From assembly GCF_000801105.2 (NCBI RefSeq), contig NC_079517.1:6324001-6388000 (forward strand): a stretch of 64,000 nucleotides of DNA, in the 5' to 3' direction. The DNA is from Raphanus sativus. Lineage: Eukaryota > Streptophyta > Magnoliopsida > Brassicales > Brassicaceae. Both the position numbers and the translations under genes were made by a program. This document shows, piece after piece, positions 34,501 through 45,155 of this stretch; positions within the stretch are counted from its first letter, which is position 1; each line of letters starts with the position of its first letter. A model generated the notes under the pieces. It saw only the letters and a list, made by a program, of their open reading frames with translations. It had not been told where the DNA came from and searched no databases.

Positions 34501-36577
34501 GGCATGAACCGTCCATAGCAGCTCACATTCCGCTTGATCCTTGCTCTCAGTTTACGCTCCAGTATGGGGTCAAAACCATCGTACAACCTCCATTGCTCAT
34601 CAATCTCCTGCCGGGTGCTAGTTATCACCATTTCAGAAACATCAAGAGACAGTTCCTCACCCTCGATTCGACGCATGATCTTGTAAGTTGAATTTATCTC
34701 TTCTTTTGAAAGGCGGCCTTGTTTCAAAAGCTGCTCCAATTTATCTCGGCCGAGCGAGTGGCCAGTGAGAATCATAGGCACATTCAGTGCACCTGACAGC
34801 AAAGCAGCGGCGTCACCAGCATCAGCATAGTGTCCATGGATAGCAGAAGGCCAGATCGGCTTCCCACCACCAACTTGTTCGCCGAGAACATTGGACATTT
34901 GCATGATGTGGTTCATGGCACCATCAACAAACTCAGCAATGTGAGGCCATAGAAGTTCTTTTGGAATATACTTATCCTTTGGACCAAACGGTATCCTCAC
35001 AATATAAGCACCGCTGCTCTCTCCCATCTCATCCGAATAATCGTCAGAATCTCTAGGAGTCAGCATTTCCGTGGGTTCGCCATAACTCCAGTCAACATCT
35101 GGTGAAGACACTTGTCTGGTGAGCAAGTCGACCCTATAAACTCCTGGCATTGATCCCAAAGCTCGTGCAAGTTCCACAACATATTTAACCTGTAACGTAA
35201 GAAGCAAAGTGAGGAGGACTTGCCTACCATTGTACCGCATTACAATCACTCAGATGTTCAGTATCGTTACCTGACCACCGGTATCAGAATCACGGCCGAG
35301 CTCCATGTTCTCACCACGTATGAGACCATGAAGACTGCATGCATACTAAGTCAATCACACAAGAACACTCCAAAAACTTTCCACTATGCTTACTAATTCT
35401 CAATTAACAGATCATTTGCAACATGTTTACTCAGATTATATATGCTGAAACAAGCCCTGAAACTATGAGTTTTCCAAGTAGATAGGGAAAAGCAAAGGCT
35501 ATTCTCAGCACGGACCTTATCAAAACAAGATAGAGCTTGTTTCCTTTCTGCTGGTTAGCCCATATCTCCATGGACTCAGCAGAGTTAATGCGGGGCAACC
35601 TGGGTTTGGTGCCATGAGTAGAGACATCAGTGACGAGATCTCCTTTCTCTCCCTCGGAAAACTCCTCGGACATATCAGCTGTTGCCTCCCTGCGACCTCT
35701 CTCACGCTCAAGACGGCGCTTAGCCAGCCTCTGCGCCTCCTTTTCCTCATGCTGCACAAACATAAGAACATGATGAGTTTGGCAATACTTCAAAAATATC
35801 TCACTGTTCCAAGTGCAGAACTGACCTTTATCCTATGGGGAAAATCATAATAAGCAAAAAGTAACAAGATCAATCAAAAGTTCATAGGATATATATTCAT
35901 AGTTCAACGATCCAAGGTCATAAAGGTCAAGGAACACATTGAAAAGGTTGAAACTTGAAAACAGGGGAGACCAGAATAAACAAAACAAAAAATATTGACT
36001 TTGAGAGTCAAAACAACTTAAGATCAACAAGTCTAGACTCCGTCAATACTTAAAAATTATTCTCCAGAAAAGTAAAAAAAAAAAATCCACACTTTTAAGA
36101 AAAAGTCAGGACCTTTGAATAGAACAGTCATAAACTCTGTTGTCTCAGTTAAATATACATATATGCATCCAAAGTAGAAAAAAGCAATAAAAAGCAACCT
36201 GCTTCTTTTGGCGAGCGAGATTCCAGATCCTCCAACACATATTCTCCAACCTCGTGTTCCTCTCTTGTGGGCTCCTCGTAGCAACCGCCTTTTACAAACC
36301 AAACTCATGATCAAGATCACTCACTCACTCACACGATTTTTGCATAGTATACAAGAAAAAAAAGAAACACAACAGAGAGAGTGAGTTGCGTTACCTTGAC
36401 CCAAGATCTGTGAAGATCAGTCTCATCGTAACCAGTGATGACTTCCTCAACAAAGTAACGGCTTGGAGTGAATCTGCCTCTCTCCCGTAGAAGAAGCGAC
36501 GGTCTAGCATCGTCCAGTGGCTGCCCCACGTCCAGTATCGCCTCCAAGTAACTGTTCACCCAATCGTTCCCGGCCAT
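31564..36577 (-). CDS. SPS1F: sucrose-phosphate synthase, SPS1F type
   Basis: Thirteen minus-strand exons with consistent phases: 36395-36577, 36199-36288, 35516-35751, 35271-35334, 34491-35189, 34109-34222, 33840-33971, 33570-33746, 33343-33396, 33193-33255, 32176-33102, 31930-32057 and 31564-31834. They encode about 1045 residues, the normal length for the A family. The enzyme makes sucrose-6-phosphate from UDP-glucose and fructose-6-phosphate in the cytosol. Visible: [16 protein letters not shown] start, [24 protein letters not shown] donor site, [65 protein letters not shown] glycosyltransferase motif, and a phosphatase-like C-terminal domain ([10 protein letters not shown]). [10 protein letters not shown] contains the serine equivalent to the regulatory Ser158 of spinach SPS, the site of light/dark phosphorylation. 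It appears intact. A 1.1-kb retroposon lies about 330 bp upstream of the start codon. Confidence 0.97.
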
Positions 36578-36895
36578 TTTTTGATTTTTGATTTGATCCG
36601 AGAAGAAGAAGAAGAGTGCTTTGGCTTGGCTTGATATATTAGTTATCTCGTACGTTTGGTTGATACCTTTGCTTTTTCTTTTCTTTTGATGATGGGAGGG
36701 GAAAGACGACAAAAGTAGTCAGCTGTAGTGACGAGTCATAGGACACGCATCCGTTTCGAACGGCTCAAAACTCTGCTCCTCCTCTTTCTTAACCTTTTCT
36801 TTATTTTATTTTATTGTTTCGCTTTATTTTAGTGTTGGTCTTTATTAAGGAAAAAATAATTGTCAAATGAAAAATATCTTTCTTCTTGTGCACAC
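36578..36895 (-). promoter_or_regulatory. SPS1F proximal promoter and leader
   Basis: Only about 320 bp remain between the SPS1F start codon and the retroposon at 36912, so the conserved proximal promoter and 5' UTR must lie here or be interrupted. A TATA box cannot be assigned with confidence. Confidence 0.4.
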
Positions 36896-38036
36896 AAAAA
36901 AAAAACATCTTAAAAAACCCTAGTCTCTATCGACTCCTTTCCTCAGCCGCCTAGAAAAAATTTCAGATCTACCTCCGGTCCGGCGTTTGTCCGGTACCGG
37001 AGGGTTTCCTCCTCTCTTCTATCTTCTTTTTTCTTTGCCTTCTCCATTCTGACCCCAACCCTGCGATGAGATGCGTGCTGTTCTGGTTCGGCGTGGTGGT
37101 TCCGGAGACTTGTACAGTCAAAGGAGAATCTTCACGGCGTCTCTGGAAGAGCAGTGAATCGCAGGAAGGCGGAAACGGGTCAGGTCGGTTTTTAGGGTTG
37201 AGAGGAACTATCGGGTCGATTTTCCGTTTTTGAGTCCGGTGGTCCTCTCGCGGCGACGACGCGTGATTCAGTGGGGTACCTCCTCCACCTTGGATCTACA
37301 GTCCGATGTGACGGTGAGCCAAACGGAGGTGTGATGCGACGGTTGGTGAAGATGGCTCTGGTCCTCGGTTCTCGGGGAAGACGTGTCGCAGGGTTCTGTT
37401 TCACCGGAAGAGTCTACCGGACGACGAACTCTGGAGTGGTACACGGTGGAAGTTCACACCCCAGCGCTGGCGGTGACAGCTAACGACTCGTCTCAGCGGT
37501 GAAACTTCACGCCATCTTGTTCACCTTAGTTACTGGCCGGTCAGTGTACGTTCGCCAAAACCCGACTTTCATTACGGGTATTTCCCCGTTCATGGCTAAG
37601 GAACGGATTCTAAACTTCGACGGTGACGGGTTCTCACCGGATTTGCGCTGCAAGGCGATGAGATGTTGGGCCGGGCCTACCACTCTAATCTTTAGGAGCC
37701 CAATGTCATGAGCGGATTTGTAATCCGGTTTTAATTTTGTTGTAGTCAAGTGTTTTAGAATTGTCGTCTCGTTTTGGTCTAAGTAGGGGTTAAGAGACGG
37801 TTCCTCTCGGGTCGTGAGAAGAACTCGTCTTATTGTGGTGAAAAATACACCGATGAATTAGATTGGGTAGTCTAGGATCCAAACCAGTTTCGACTCCAGT
37901 GTTCCTAGGCGATACTAGATCTCGTCGGTTGTATGTTGGGTTTAAAATCTCTTGGGGTTGTAATCCTGTATTCACATTTGGCTAATGAAAAGTTGATGTT
38001 GAGTTAAAAAAAAAAAAAAAAAAAAAAAAACATCTT
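36896..38036 (+). mobile_element. non-coding poly(A) retroposon, ~1.1 kb (Sadhu-like?)
   Basis: A GC-richer 1.1-kb block (36912-38005) ends in 25 A residues (38006-38030). It is flanked by the direct repeat A10-CATCTT (36896-36911 and 38021-38036); the exact repeat length is blurred by the A tracts. It contains only short, unrelated reading frames, no RNA polymerase III boxes that I can recognise, and no LINE protein. Its features (about 1 kb, no coding capacity, poly(A), target duplication) match those described for Sadhu non-autonomous retroposons of Arabidopsis. A processed copy of a long non-coding RNA is the alternative. It starts AAAAAACCCTAGTCTC. Confidence 0.65.
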
Positions 38037-39340
38037 TCTTATAAAACTTGTTTTGATTGATTGGAATCAGGTATATACTGCTTATTGTAAAATTAGGGAA
38101 ACTGAATATTCTTTTTTTAATTAGATGACAATTGACGAGTATTTTTTTTCTATTCCTGTTTTTCCCATATAGATTCATTTTAAATCAGACTGATACAGAG
38201 ATATTTGGTTTACAGTCATATTTACAGCATCATAGATCCGAATATCCGATAATGGCATGGATCTGAGTCATCTGACAAAGAACCAAAGCATAGTGTTTTT
38301 TTACCTTTTATAGAGTCTTGTTTTTTTTTTTTTTGGTCAATCCTTTTATAGAGTCTTGTTTTTTTTCTTAACTGGTCATTCTTTAAGAGTCATATAATGT
38401 CAAATGATGCAAAGCAAATATATAGAACAACAGTTAGATTTTATCGCTCCTAATATATCTGGAAACTATAACATCGAGCTCACTCTCTTGCACAGTAGAC
38501 TCGTGTTGGTGGGTTTATGTTCGCTTATGTAAGTCAGACGAGAGACAGGGGGAAAGGCTCTTCGGATTTACCCCCTTCATCGAGCCTAAACATGACTTAG
38601 CGTTACGACAAAAGAAAGGAGAGGCAATTATATGATTCCATGTTTGTTGTCTACGAGTATATCAAGTGCTCATCGCTGGCAGAATGATAAAGAAAATACT
38701 ATTTTAGAGAAACGAATTAGTGACATTCTTCTATCTTTGCTGGAAAGATTGATATGATAAAGTCATATTAACAACTACTTGTTTAGTTTCTTGTCTTCTT
38801 TTGTAAATTAACACTCTCCATTTCAATATAGATAATGTTTTAATTTTTTAAATATTTCAAAACAGATGATGTTCTTATATTTTAATGTGATGTTTAATTT
38901 TATTAAAAACTATATAACCATCAAAAAATCAAATAATTGTGCATTAACCTAAAACTATAACATGAACCTAACCACTAATAATAGTACGTTGATTTAAAAA
39001 AATTGTCACACCTTTTATTTGTTTGCATTTAGCTTCTTAGAGAAACTTGAGAATAAACAAACAAACAAACTGATCTTATGCCATACCGGTCAGTGGTGGA
39101 GAAAGTTGGGGATTGTTCAAGCTTGCTCACGCCACCAAGCGAAGGAGAAGAAACCTTTTAGTGAGACCAATATTTGACGTTTTATTATTGGGCCTTAATA
39201 TGGGCCCATCAGTAGCTTATAATGGACCAGTCGAAAGGCTATTAATACGGTTTTTTTTTTGCATTTGGGAGCTGGAAACTAGAAACAAGTAGAGAAGCGG
39301 GAAACACAGAGAATCTACCGAAAGTCGGATAGAGATAATA
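38037..39340. other. intergenic DNA with a short tandem repeat
   Basis: No gene found. CCTTTTATAGAGTCTTG followed by a T run occurs twice (38304 and 38342). Around 38816-38950 there is partial similarity to Stowaway-type MITE ends, but no pair of termini. Confidence 0.4.
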
Positions 39341-39379
39341 TAATTGGTTTGCTTATTCCTCCATTGATCTCATTCAAAC

Positions 39380-40017
39380 AGCGTATTCATGTGGAGATGG
39401 TATTGCAGGATCCTTATCATTTAGCTCGAGATGGTAAGAATCAGTTGGAAGGCGACCTTAACGATCTTGTTCGTCGAAACACACTAGAGATGGTACCTTT
39501 GTTTGTTCATTTAACTAGCATCTATACACATATATTAAAACTTTGTTGTTCATTATGATGCTAGAATCGAGATATGTATTTATACTTTATTTTTTTAATT
39601 AAAAAGATATACATTAGTTTGTGAATCTAAATTTATTAAAACTCGTTGTTCATTATGATACATTTGTTTAATCAAAACAAAACAAAATTTGCAAATGCAG
39701 GTAGGTAACTTCTACAGGTACATCGATGTTAGTTCAGAACCCGTTATAGAGGCCGAGTCTGAACCTGTTGCAGTGGCTGATTCTGCAAATACTTCTTCAG
39801 TTGCCGCTACTTCTTCTGAGTTTGTGACATTTGTAGTCTTTATATGTTAAGTTTGATTTTTGATCTCTGTTATTGTATTATGACAGATTCCTTTTTTCAG
39901 GGACATGCGTCTTGCTTATGATAAAACGGTTGAAGAAACACTTAAAAGAATGTTGGCAAAGTGTTTAGGCAATGGCACAACACGCTTGAAAAAGCACTTT
40001 CTTGTGATGGGTAAGTG
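39380..40017 (+). pseudogene. unrecognised gene fragment, three exon-like blocks
   Basis: Three open blocks join in frame through plausible splice sites: about 39390-39492 (VEMVLQDPYHLARDGKNQLE, then DLNDLVRRNTLEM), 39702-39819 (VGNFYRYIDVSSEPVIEAES and a Ser/Ala/Glu-rich stretch) and 39900-40010 (DMRLAYDKTVEETLKRMLAK, then CLGNGTTRLKKHFLVMG). I do not recognise the protein. No convincing start codon or 3' end was found, and the next block downstream is F-box-related, so this is more likely a fragment than a whole gene. A partial 30-bp direct repeat (39533 and 39634) sits in the first intron-like gap. Confidence 0.4.
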
Positions 40018-40063
40018 GTGTGTTCTTGTATGCCTCTCGGTTTTTGTTTAGGTGTGTTTTACA

Positions 40064-40389
40064 TCTATAAAATCATATTAAAATGCAAGTTACCAGTAAA
40101 AATATATATTTAAATGATCTTATGAAACTGAGAAAACAACATTACATAATATTTGGACAATTAGTGATCCCTGATATTAGATTGTTGTTGTCACATGCAC
40201 TAATCAAGAATATATAAACTAAGCTTACTTATATGAATGCAATATAAACTATTTCATCAAAAAAGCTAAACCAAGCATTTTTCTTTATCACATATTCTAT
40301 GTTATTTGGTTCCAACATTATTTTACACTAAAATATAATTTAAAAAATATAATCGACATAATCCGCGCATAACGCGGACACAAATCTAG
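40064..40389 (+). mobile_element. short Helitron, 326 bp (5' end uncertain)
   Basis: The 3' end is clear: hairpin CCGCG-CATAA-CGCGG at 40363-40377, then ACACAAATCTAG ending at 40389 and followed by T. The best 5' end is TCTATAAAATCATATTAAAA at 40064, preceded by A. A second candidate start with similar sequence, TCTATACACATATATTAAAA at 39521, would make the element 869 bp and place two exon-like blocks inside it. No Rep/helicase is encoded. Confidence 0.65.
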
Positions 40390-40409
40390 TTTAAACTAAC
40401 AAGAGAACG

Positions 40410-40982
40410 ATGGACACTTACCCCCTCTTTGTTCATTTGAAGATTGTTAGTAATGCATCAGCAATTTCAGCAACCTTAAGGAGATCTTTAAACTCAAATT
40501 TTCATTTCTCCTCGTGGAGAAAATCAAAGACAGTTGATAGCGGCAAAATGAAGTTGTTTAAGAAGATTAGCTTGAGCTTCTGGGGATTGAGGATGAAGAG
40601 ATAATTTTTGAAGGTTCCAAATCCTGCAATCGGCTTTCTTGATGAGATTCACTCAGACGACGACGCTCTTGACTTTAAAGAAACGGTTGTGTTGGAGTTG
40701 TGGCGTTTAGAAGATGGTGAAGAATGGTCAAGGAAGTCTCTGGCTTTGAAGCCTTGTCAGAGACATTTACTGGATGATCCTAACTCTATGGACTTGACTG
40801 TGCATGGTACGACTCAGAACAATGAGGTTATCTTAGCATCGCTTATTCCTTGTTTCCTTCTCTATTATGATCTGATAAAGAATGATTTGAGAAAGCTTAA
40901 TATCATCCGACCAACAACGCCGGACCAGTGGTGTGTCACTGTGATGGATAAATGTGAAAGCATCATGCACTTGAAAACTTGA
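40410..40982 (+). pseudogene. F-box-associated-domain protein fragment
   Basis: An open stretch from about 40614 to TGA at 40982 reads NPAIGFLDEIHSDDDALDFK, then LELWRLEDGEEWSRKSLALK, and later CFLLYYDLIKNDLRKLNI. This resembles the C-terminal F-box-associated (FBA) domain of the large Arabidopsis F-box family ('W-x-L-E-D ... W-S-K', then 'Y-Y-D'). The preceding 200 bp hold another short frame (MDTYPLFVHLK) in a different register. No F-box motif was found, so this is a decayed or captured fragment. Full-length members would recruit substrates to SCF ubiquitin ligases. Confidence 0.5.
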
Positions 40983-42009
40983 ATACCGTTTATTCTATAA
41001 TTTTTCGTTATCTAATTGTGTTTGTCTAAAGTGAACTATTTATTTAGTAATTTTTTTACTTGTATTGCAAACAAACAATGGTTAAAATATCTCTTATTCT
41101 TTTATTATTAATATCAGCAAGCTAGATTGGACTAGTTTTGTCAATATGGGTGGATTTTTGAATCTTGAATGCTGATTATCCATGAGTTGTATATAATGTT
41201 TTTTTCTAAAAGGAATTTTCTTTGATTTTTTTTTTTAATTTGTTCTCTACATACATTGGATAAAATTCTTTGAATTTGTTCTCTACATAGATTGGGCAAT
41301 TTTCAGCACTGTGGTCATATGTAAACTCTGCTGCTACATTGTTATCAGGAAATACACCTGATCTTACATCCATCTGTCACAAGCAAATAAAGTACTAGTA
41401 GACTCTAAACTCTAAAATCAAATCTTTTCGATGTCATACCTGACAAAATCGAACCCAACTCAACAAGACAAAGAAGAAAATTCACGATTTCTACATTTTA
41501 GCGCCTCTTCTGTCAAATTGTAATTTTTCCCGGTTTGTAAACATGTCATCGTTGTTAGCATCCATAGAGGCATTTCATATGATTGAATTTGTTTCCTGGT
41601 TGCTTGCTTGAGCGGGAATATTACAATCTCGAGAAAACTTTCTTTATGTGTTGTTGATGGCTTAAAGGTATTTTATTCAATTGCATTTTTTGCTTGGTAA
41701 TTTATAACTGTTTAATTATTAATTCTACTAAATCGAGGACAAAAAGGTTGGAAATCTCATTATGACAAGTAGGTGGTAAAAGGAGTACAAAGAACAAGAG
41801 TGAGAGTGGGAATGGGTTCCCTTTTACCCTGAGAATATATGGACAATATTCAAATACATGAGACGATGGTGAAGTTGGTGTTTGTATGCCCTTAATGTTT
41901 AGACTTAGTTCTTTCTGTTGCAAAATGCTGGTAACTTGTGGTTTCTTATATTGTCACTTTCTTAATGCTAACTTAATTGCAAAGATACATTTTCAAACAT
42001 TAAAACGAT
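40983..42009. other. AT-rich DNA before the alpha-adaptin remnant
   Basis: No coding segment was assigned. Earlier exons of the alpha-adaptin copy, if ever present, are not recognisable here. Confidence 0.4.
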
Positions 42010-43037
42010 TCTTTACCATTTGAATTTCAGAGTTTGAGTGAGCGTTTCAGTGCTCTTATATTTTGGGTGAGTATGGTCAGCTTCTTGCAAGAGAACTCTT
42101 TAGTTAGCATTTTACATGGGGTTCTTTCTTTCCTTTGGATAACTTTATTTTGCTATACCTTGGGGCATCGTTGTCTTTTCTCAGGAGTCCAACCATTCCT
42201 CTTCTTCTTTTCCACGTATGCAAAGCTTCTTATGCAGGCTCGGCTCAACCTCCAGATATAGAATTTGCAAAACCAGATTTGGAATGTATTTAACAAGTGA
42301 TAAGAGTTCTGAACCTTGTTATTCATCCCAGTAGTTGTTCTCCTTGTCATGTTATGCTCTGCTTTTAAGGTAACCAAATCAAGTTTCTTAGTAAAATTTT
42401 ATGTTAGCAGATATGAGAATAGTATTGACGTTGAGATACAACAGCGAGGGAGCAGTTGAATATTTCGAATTGAGTAAAAAAAAGGGGCTGCCTGCCTTGA
42501 TGGATGTATTGGCCGAGATGCCAAAAATTTCCTGAGCGCCAGGTTTGTTCTTTTGTTTATCTGGTAATTTTTTTGAGGTTTTTGATGGTGAAAAGATGTG
42601 ATGCTCGAATTTTTCGTCTTTCCATAGTCATCATTGATAAAAAAAAGGTGGCACAGCCATCGTACCTGTTGGTTACCAAACAAATAAGGTCGATGTATGT
42701 TTTTCTTCTTCCTTTACTCTCTTTTTGGCATTGTAGGGGAAAAAACATGGATCAAAATCTAAACAACTTTAAAGGTCATTGTTTCGACTTTCTAAAGTCA
42801 GTTAGTTTCTGTTTCACTTCTTTTTTTTGTTTTTTTTTAAATGGCATACATTTTACTTTTATCTTAGATCAGCATCTTAACTGAAATGTTATTATTCTAC
42901 TTTCTGAAGAGGGGGCACATAACTGACTTGTCATATCTAACATTGTTTTTTGCACTCAATCAATCATACTTTCCATGTTATCGTTTTCGTAGTATCTGTT
43001 TTTTTTTCTTAAACAGCCAATTGGAAATATCACCGAG

Positions 43038-44206
43038 AGATTCAATGCTTTAGATAATCACAATCTAAACCAGCCGCCGGAGAAAGAAAGTTCCCCATCT
43101 CTTCAAGAAATCGGTTTTTTTCTCAGATCCGGTTAAGACCGGCGTGTGTAGGCTTACACAGCCACGATGTCGGTCTTAATCCCTCCTTTAACTTCTTTTT
43201 GGTGGTGTTTTTTTCGTGTTTGGTAGAGGTTTCGCCTGAGTGGTTTGTTGGGTGCGGTGGAAGAGGTTTCCCAGATAAAATCTCCGGTCAGAGCTAACAG
43301 ATTTACTTGTTTAAGACGAAGAAGATGCCAGATCCGATAGAGGTACGGAGCGGTTCACCTGAACCTGCAAGCGTCTTCTTCTCTGTTTTTAACTTAGCTC
43401 CCTTTGAAGATCTTGTTGTTTGTTGACCAAATCCATCAACTCACTCCATTTTTTTGAGATCTCTACTTCGGGTCAGATGTGTTTATTGCTTCAGAAAATC
43501 TGAAACTGAGGCATCTTTGTTTGGATTTCAGTGTTTATCTTACTTTGCCTTTGTTCTAGCTTCGGTGTAAGTGGTGTGGGATGATGGTGTGGCAGTGTGT
43601 AGAAACCAGAACATGTCTAACATCTTTGAGAAGTGTCAGGGTGATTGTTCGGCTCTAGGAGAGAGTCATTCTCGCAGCCTTTGAATAGGTGTTTTATCTG
43701 GTCTATCTTCTGCTCTCGTGTTCCCCGATGGCTTTGTCTGGTTGAGTCATTATAAAGAGGTCGAGGGTTTTAGATTTCTGATGAAGGTTTGCTTGAGAAG
43801 GGAGCTTGGTCTCGGTTGTTGTTCTTCTCTGTTTGGTTCTTGATGTTATTGCTATTGGTTCTGGCTTGCTACCGTGAACAGAAGGTTCAGGTATGTTTAG
43901 TTTGGTTTTGTTGTTATGGTCACTGCAACTGCATCGCTTCCTCTTTGTCAAGGGTTCCGGCTGCTCAAAGCGTAGAAAGATTGATATTGTTATCTCTTCT
44001 CAAGGATTGTCTTTAGCTTTAGTTATAATGGTCTAGAGTCCTCTTGTGATTGTTGTTTTTCAAGTGTGACCCTTTGTTTGGGTTTAAGTCACCTGTTGTT
44101 TGGGTTCTTGTCACCCTGATGTGGGTTCTAGGATTTCATGTTTATATGTTTCTTCAAGTTTCATTAATCAAAAACCACATGGGAAAAAAAAAGATTCAAT
44201 GCTTTA
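43038..44206 (+). mobile_element. non-coding poly(A) retroposon, 1.14 kb, 15-bp target duplication, inside an exon
   Basis: AGATTCAATGCTTTA occurs at 43038-43052 and, after a short A tail, again at 44192-44206. Removing 43053-44206 restores the alpha-adaptin reading frame across the site (ITERFNALCLKDD), which proves insertion into an exon. The insert has no LINE protein and only short frames. It starts GATAATCACAATCTAAACCA and ends AAAACCACATGGGA followed by nine A residues. Size and structure match the retroposon at 36896-38036, although no strong sequence identity is apparent by eye. Sadhu-like retroposon is the best label; a retroposed non-coding transcript is the alternative. Confidence 0.78.
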
Positions 44207-44262
44207 TGTTTGAAAGATGATCCTTATATTCAGGTTGATTTCTTCTTTTTTTCTGTCAACTC

Positions 44263-44929
44263 TTTTCTATTTCGTATTTGCTTATCTGTTTGACATATGG
44301 CGGAGATATCTATTACCCCTGTTCTAAAACGCGCTCTCCGCGCCCGCGTAATCGCCGGAAAAACGTTAAACGGACGGTGACCGCCGCGATTTGACATGAA
44401 TCGCTTGGTTAATCGGAAAAAAAATTAAAGTTCGTTGTTTTATAGATTTGAAACTCGATATCATATATTAAGTTGTTGATTTGTGTTATGTAAACCAAAA
44501 CTTACAAGATGAACACGAAAAAGCATTGAAATCGCGAAAAAAATAAACAAAGACGGCTACAGATTTCGTAGGAAAAGGAAGAAGACAAGGACAATTTGGT
44601 CATTTAATATTCATTTAACCTAATCCCCTCATAAAATGCGCAAAATGAGCTGGGGTAGAGCCGAACCCGGGTTTGGAGGGTATTAAAGAGTAACTTCTAC
44701 CACCACACCACGTTTTTATTTTGTACACAATGAAAATATTTAATATATAAACCTTATATCTATATAAAGCCCTAAAATAAATCCCCGATTAATCCCCGTA
44801 TAATCCCCGATTAATTGATTACGCGCTAGGCCCTACCTGAACGCACGCGTTACGCCTAGCGTAGTTTCGAACATTGCTATTACCTTTTAGGTCTACTTTT
44901 CTATTTCGTATTTGCTTATCTGTTTGACA
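44263..44929. repeat. 34-bp direct repeat flanking the hAT element
   Basis: A 34-bp sequence starting CTTTTCTATTTCGTATTTGC occurs at 44263-44296 and again at 44896-44929, one copy on each side of the hAT-like insertion in the alpha-adaptin intron. It is too long to be the hAT target duplication. Confidence 0.85.
44310..44884. mobile_element. non-autonomous hAT-like element, ~559 bp
   Basis: Element about 44318-44876. Left end CCTGTTCTAAAACGCGCT; right end is the reverse complement of CAATGTTCGAAACTACGCT, so the termini are imperfect inverted repeats with shared TGTTC-AAA-CGCT. The octamer CTATTACC flanks both sides (44310-44317 and 44877-44884). GC-rich, palindromic ends (CGCGCTCTCCGCGCCCGCG; GCGTTACGCCTAGCG) are characteristic of some Brassicaceae hAT MITEs. 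Non-coding. Confidence 0.75.
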
Positions 44930-45155
44930 GTCACCAACTCTATTAATTCATGATTTTAACGTTCCAAAATATGTTCGTACTCTCTTAGATTGGTGTGAAA
45001 GCTGAATGGCGAGGACACCATGGAAGACTTGTCCTCTTCTTGGGAAATAAAAGTGTACTTCTCCATTTATGTCTCTTCAAGCACTAATACTACCACCTGA
45101 TCATTTGAAACTGGAACTGTCTCTTGTACCTGATACCATTCCTCCTCGACCACAG

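Larger units (their letters stand above)
42010..45155 (+). pseudogene. AP-2 complex alpha-adaptin, partial decayed copy
   Basis: Fragments occur in the order expected for plant alpha-adaptin. 42035-42120 reads SA.ILGEYGQLLAR, then ELFS.SILH. Block 42185-42270 reads SPTIPLLL, STYAKLLM and AQPPDIE. Exon 42411-42542 reads YENSIDVEIQQR, AVEYFELSKK and LMDVLAEMPKFPERQ. 42648-42694 reads GTAIVPVGYQTNKVD. Exon 43017-43052 plus 44207-44233 reads IGNITERFNAL and LCLKDDPYIQ. Exon 44989-45155 reads IGVKAEWRGHHGRLVLFLGN, then SLQALILPPDHLKLELSLVP. Each block except the last split exon carries frameshifts or small deletions, and most of the protein is missing. AP-2 alpha works in clathrin-mediated endocytosis; this copy cannot. 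Introns are retained, so it arose by DNA duplication rather than retroposition. A retroposon sits inside one exon and a hAT element inside an intron. Arabidopsis has its alpha-adaptin genes elsewhere on chromosome 5. Confidence 0.85.

Noticed and set aside
37192..37749. Several ~70-codon frames on both strands inside the 36.9-38.0 kb retroposon
   Set aside because: Overlapping, in conflicting frames and without domain similarity; chance frames in GC-richer DNA.
36896..38036. LINE 3' end as an identity for the 1.1-kb retroposon
   Set aside because: No reverse transcriptase, zinc-binding or RNase H coding is present, unlike the true LINE at 4946-5963.
42399..42884. Open frames on both strands at 42.4-42.9 kb
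   Set aside because: The plus-strand sequence is explained by frameshifted alpha-adaptin exons; the frames themselves do not match it.
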